Source of the DNA: JBCCZC01 sp039188505 | GTDB lineage: Bacteria > Pseudomonadota > Gammaproteobacteria > Xanthomonadales > SZUA-38 | Assembly (NCBI GenBank): GCA_039188505.1 | Contig: JBCCZC010000247.1 | Coordinates: forward strand, 1-8,330 | Direction of reading: 5' to 3' | Length of the DNA stretch: 8,330 bases | In this document: piece after piece, positions 6,473-8,330 of the stretch | Position numbering within the stretch: the stretch's first letter is position 1 | Layout of the letters: every line of letters starts with the position of its first letter | Made by a program: the position numbers and the translations under genes | The notes under the pieces: generated by a model | Seen by the model: the letters and a program-made list of their open reading frames with translations, nothing else | Databases searched by the model: none | Told to the model about the DNA's origin: nothing

Positions 6473-7390
6473 ATGAGTGAAGGATCAATTCGGCCAATGC
6501 GACCCGACAAGCAGCACGTCAGAAACCTGATCTATTGGGGGCTCCAGCCCGCGCTCATCGTGCTCGCACTCTACCTGCCCCTCGCGGGAGCAGATGAGGG
6601 GACGCACTTTCTCTTCTGGCTGGTCGTTCTGATCCTGCTGACCCTGCTGGAGATGTTCATTCCTGCCCGACCCGACTGGCAGGGGTCGCTGAAGGAGAGG
6701 TTCCTTCTATTCGGCTTCGTCTGCGTTGCCTTCTTCGCCTACGGTTTCTTCGAGGGATTCTTCGACGAGACACTCTTTCCCTGGCTGGCCTCGATCCGTG
6801 AGCAGTTCGGCCTGGATATCTGGCCCAGCGGCTGGCCGCTCCTGGTCCAGGTGCTCTTGATCTTTGCCGCGAACGAGCTGGTCAACTACTGGTATCACCG
6901 GGGCGCGCATGAATGGGGCTGGCTCTGGAAGCTATCGGGACACGGGACCCACCACGCTTTCAAGAACCTGACGGCGCTGAATACGCTGGCCAACCATCCC
7001 ATCGAACCGGTGTTCCTCATGCTGCCGCGCATGCTGTTGGGCTTTTTGCTCGGGGGCGAGGTGGTCAGCGTTGCGGTGGGGACACTGTTCATGGTCACGA
7101 CCCTGCTGGCGCACAGCAATCTCGAACTCAACTCGCGCGTGATCGGCTGGTTCTTCACCACCAACAGCTACCACATTCACCACCATTCGATGGTGCGCGA
7201 AGAGAGCGACACCAACTACGGCTGCGCCTGCATCCTGTGGGACCGGGTTTTCGGAACGTTCAGCGACGCGGACACCCGGGAAACCGGTATCGGCGGCACA
7301 CAACCCTCCTATCCGGAGCTGTTCCTCATGCCCTTCAAGGAGCCGCAGTCCTCGGAAGTTGCACCGAAGGCGGCCGCCATCGAGCGCTGA
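6473..7390 (+). CDS. Sterol desaturase/fatty acid hydroxylase superfamily membrane di-iron protein
   Basis: This 305-residue integral membrane protein belongs to the ERG3-type fatty acid hydroxylase superfamily, which uses a histidine-bound di-iron centre and O2 to hydroxylate or desaturate lipids or sterol-like compounds. All three histidine boxes are visible: HRGAH (142-146, HX3H), HGTHH (157-161, HX3H with the HH pair) and HIHHH (234-238, HX2HH), plus His175 and His214. The family end block NYGCACILWDRVFGTF follows at 248-263. Hydrophobic segments lie at about 20-40, 46-63, 76-97, 122-140 and 180-212. ATG 6473 is preceded by AGGAG only at a long 14-nt spacing, and an in-frame TGA at 6452 rules out the upstream ATG 6446. 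Substrate unknown; carotenoid, sterol or fatty acyl are all possible. Confidence 0.9.
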   Translation: MSEGSIRPMRPDKQHVRNLIYWGLQPALIVLALYLPLAGADEGTHFLFWLVVLILLTLLEMFIPARPDWQGSLKERFLLFGFVCVAFFAYGFFEGFFDETLFPWLASIREQFGLDIWPSGWPLLVQVLLIFAANELVNYWYHRGAHEWGWLWKLSGHGTHHAFKNLTALNTLANHPIEPVFLMLPRMLLGFLLGGEVVSVAVGTLFMVTTLLAHSNLELNSRVIGWFFTTNSYHIHHHSMVREESDTNYGCACILWDRVFGTFSDADTRETGIGGTQPSYPELFLMPFKEPQSSEVAPKAAAIER

Positions 7391-7442
7391 GGATTCGCGC
7401 GCGGATCAGGCCAAGCGGCGCATTGGCGTCTGCTAAGCCCCG

Positions 7443-7456
7443 CGACTCTCGAGTCG
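7443..7456. terminator. Small perfect inverted repeat between convergent genes, possible terminator
   Basis: CGACTC-TC-GAGTCG lies in the 82 bp between the ends of the hydroxylase and upp genes, the right place for a bidirectional terminator. The stem is short (about 5 bp with a 4-nt loop) and no clear T-run follows on either strand, so support is weak. Confidence 0.25.
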
Positions 7457-7472
7457 TCCCCTTCGTGGCGAG

Positions 7473-8093
7473 CTAGCTGGTCCCGAACAGCCGATCCCCC
7501 GCATCCCCCAGGCCGGGAACGATGTATTTCTGCTCGTTCAGCCTCGCGTCGATAGCAGCGGCGTAGATGGACACGTCGGGATGCGCCAGCTCCACCGCCT
7601 CCAGCCCCTCCGGGCACGTGACGATACAGAGCACGATGATCTTGCGGGCGCCCTGCTCCTTGGCCATGTCGATCGCGGCGATGGCGGAGCCGCCCGTGGC
7701 GATCATCGGGTCCACGAGGATGCACACCCCGCCTTCGATCTGGTGCGGCATGCTCTGGTAGTAGGCGACCGGCTCCTTGGTGTCCTCGTCCCGGAACATG
7801 CCGACGAAGCCCACCCGGGCCGACGGCACCAGTGACAGGACACCATCGAGCATCCCGACACCGGCGCGCAGGATCGGCACCACCACCAGCTCTTCGTCGA
7901 TCAGCTGGCAGGCGGCCTCGGCCACGGGCGTCTGCACCTGGACTTCGCGAACGTTGATCTCCTTGAAAGCCTCGTAGCAGAGGAACATCGTGATCTCGGT
8001 CGCGAGTTCGCGAAACCGCTTGTGGCCGGTGTCCTGATCCCGGATCAGCGCCAGCTTGTGTTGGATGCAGGGGTGATCGATCCTGGTGTGCAT
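7473..8093 (-). CDS. upp: Uracil phosphoribosyltransferase
   Basis: This 206-residue protein converts uracil and PRPP to UMP and pyrophosphate in cytoplasmic pyrimidine salvage. Length and layout match bacterial Upp (about 208 residues). Visible marks are the N-terminal HPCIQHKLALIRDQDT (7-22) and KRFRELATEI (25-34), VVPILRAGVGMLDGVL (71-86), the PRPP-binding loop VDPMIATGGS (127-136), HPDV (171-174) and the uracil-binding end block YIVPGLGDAGDR (190-201). ATG 8093 gives the family N-terminus; the frame reaches 8165, but the extra 24 codons are not family-like. The Shine-Dalgarno is weak. It is convergent with the hydroxylase gene and divergent from the 8193 gene, so it is probably transcribed alone. 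One of the surest calls in the window. Confidence 0.97.
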   Translation of the reverse strand: MHTRIDHPCIQHKLALIRDQDTGHKRFRELATEITMFLCYEAFKEINVREVQVQTPVAEAACQLIDEELVVVPILRAGVGMLDGVLSLVPSARVGFVGMFRDEDTKEPVAYYQSMPHQIEGGVCILVDPMIATGGSAIAAIDMAKEQGARKIIVLCIVTCPEGLEAVELAHPDVSIYAAAIDARLNEQKYIVPGLGDAGDRLFGTS

Positions 8094-8156
8094 GCCGCAG
8101 CCTGTCGATGAGGTCTCAGGACCAGATCCTACTGGAAACGCCTCACCCGCACGTGC

Positions 8157-8185
8157 TTGACTCAACGGACTTCACAGGCTCGAAT
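8157..8185 (+). promoter_or_regulatory. Sigma70-type promoter, predicted to give a leaderless mRNA
   Basis: TTGACT (8157-8162, five of six matches to TTGACA), an exact 17-bp spacer, then TCGAAT (8180-8185, four of six matches to TATAAT). Transcription would begin 6-8 bp after the -10, at about 8191-8193, which is on or beside the ATG at 8193. The best promoter match in the window. Confidence 0.45.
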
Positions 8186-8192
8186 CGAGGGC

Positions 8193-8330
8193 ATGACTCG
8201 GACGGATCGCGACTTTCTCGGCGCACTCGTGGCGCCACTGGAGCCGGAAGGCTTTCTCGAACACGTTTGGCCATCGCAGTTGCATCTCGGCAATCCCGAG
8301 GGTGCGGAGAGCCCCCTGATCCGAGAGCTC
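8193..8330 (+). CDS. Start of a JmjC/cupin-type oxygenase-like protein (truncated by window end)
   Basis: The frame is open from ATG 8193 to the last base, 46 codons. The N-terminal pattern DFLGALVAPLEPEGFLEHVWPSQLHL (residues 7-32) resembles the opening of bacterial JmjC/cupin_8 proteins, where a short 'PL.P..F...W....L.L' segment precedes the Fe(II)/2-oxoglutarate-binding cupin core. That core, with its HXD...H ligands, would lie beyond the window, so the assignment is tentative. A GAGG at 8187-8190 lies only 2 nt from the ATG, too close for a normal ribosome site. This fits the leaderless promoter placed just upstream. The gene is divergent from upp with 99 bp between them. Confidence 0.45.
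   Translation, partial: MTRTDRDFLGALVAPLEPEGFLEHVWPSQLHLGNPEGAESPLIREL

Noticed and set aside
8149..8156. GCACGTGC 8-bp palindrome between upp and the next gene, a possible operator
   Set aside because: A single short palindrome of this kind is expected by chance in GC-rich DNA, and no second copy was found.

Overview
This is a GC-rich window (low-to-mid 60s percent GC by eye), most likely chromosomal DNA of a proteobacterium. The evidence is dense bacterial genes with high-GC codon use, two lipoproteins with Gram-negative style lipoboxes, a bacterial upp gene, and a sterol-desaturase-like membrane hydroxylase. The genus cannot be fixed from the sequence alone. I saw no rRNA, tRNA, CRISPR array, transposase, phage gene or terminal repeat.

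Layout: (1) 1-486, minus strand, a lipoprotein of unknown function whose 3' end lies outside the window. (2) 487-1038, a gene-free stretch of about 550 bp with no recognisable coding or RNA content. (3) 1039-2133, plus strand, a GT-B fold family 4-like glycosyltransferase. (4) 2198-3181, minus strand, a NodZ-like (GT23) fucosyltransferase, convergent with the GT4 gene. (5) 3225-4607, minus strand, a bacterial-luciferase-type FMN-dependent monooxygenase of the NtaA/SnaA/DszA group, 43 bp upstream of the NodZ-like gene and probably co-transcribed with it. (6) 4769-5557, plus strand, an unrecognised multi-pass membrane protein, divergent from the monooxygenase. (7) 5702-6316, plus strand, an unrecognised acidic lipoprotein. 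(8) 6473-7390, plus strand, a sterol desaturase/fatty acid hydroxylase superfamily membrane di-iron enzyme. (9) 7473-8093, minus strand, uracil phosphoribosyltransferase (upp), convergent with the hydroxylase. (10) 8193 to the window end, plus strand, the first 46 codons of a protein resembling the start of JmjC/cupin-type oxygenases, behind a well-placed sigma70-like promoter that would give a leaderless mRNA.

Together, two glycosyltransferases of different families and several envelope proteins (two lipoproteins, a membrane protein and a membrane hydroxylase) suggest a region partly concerned with the cell surface, but the genes do not form one obvious operon. upp is an ordinary pyrimidine-salvage gene. 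I found no clear previously undescribed multi-gene system. The points most worth checking are the NodZ-like enzyme beside an orphan flavin monooxygenase, the mutually exclusive hairpins in front of the hydroxylase gene, and the predicted leaderless promoter at 8157-8193.
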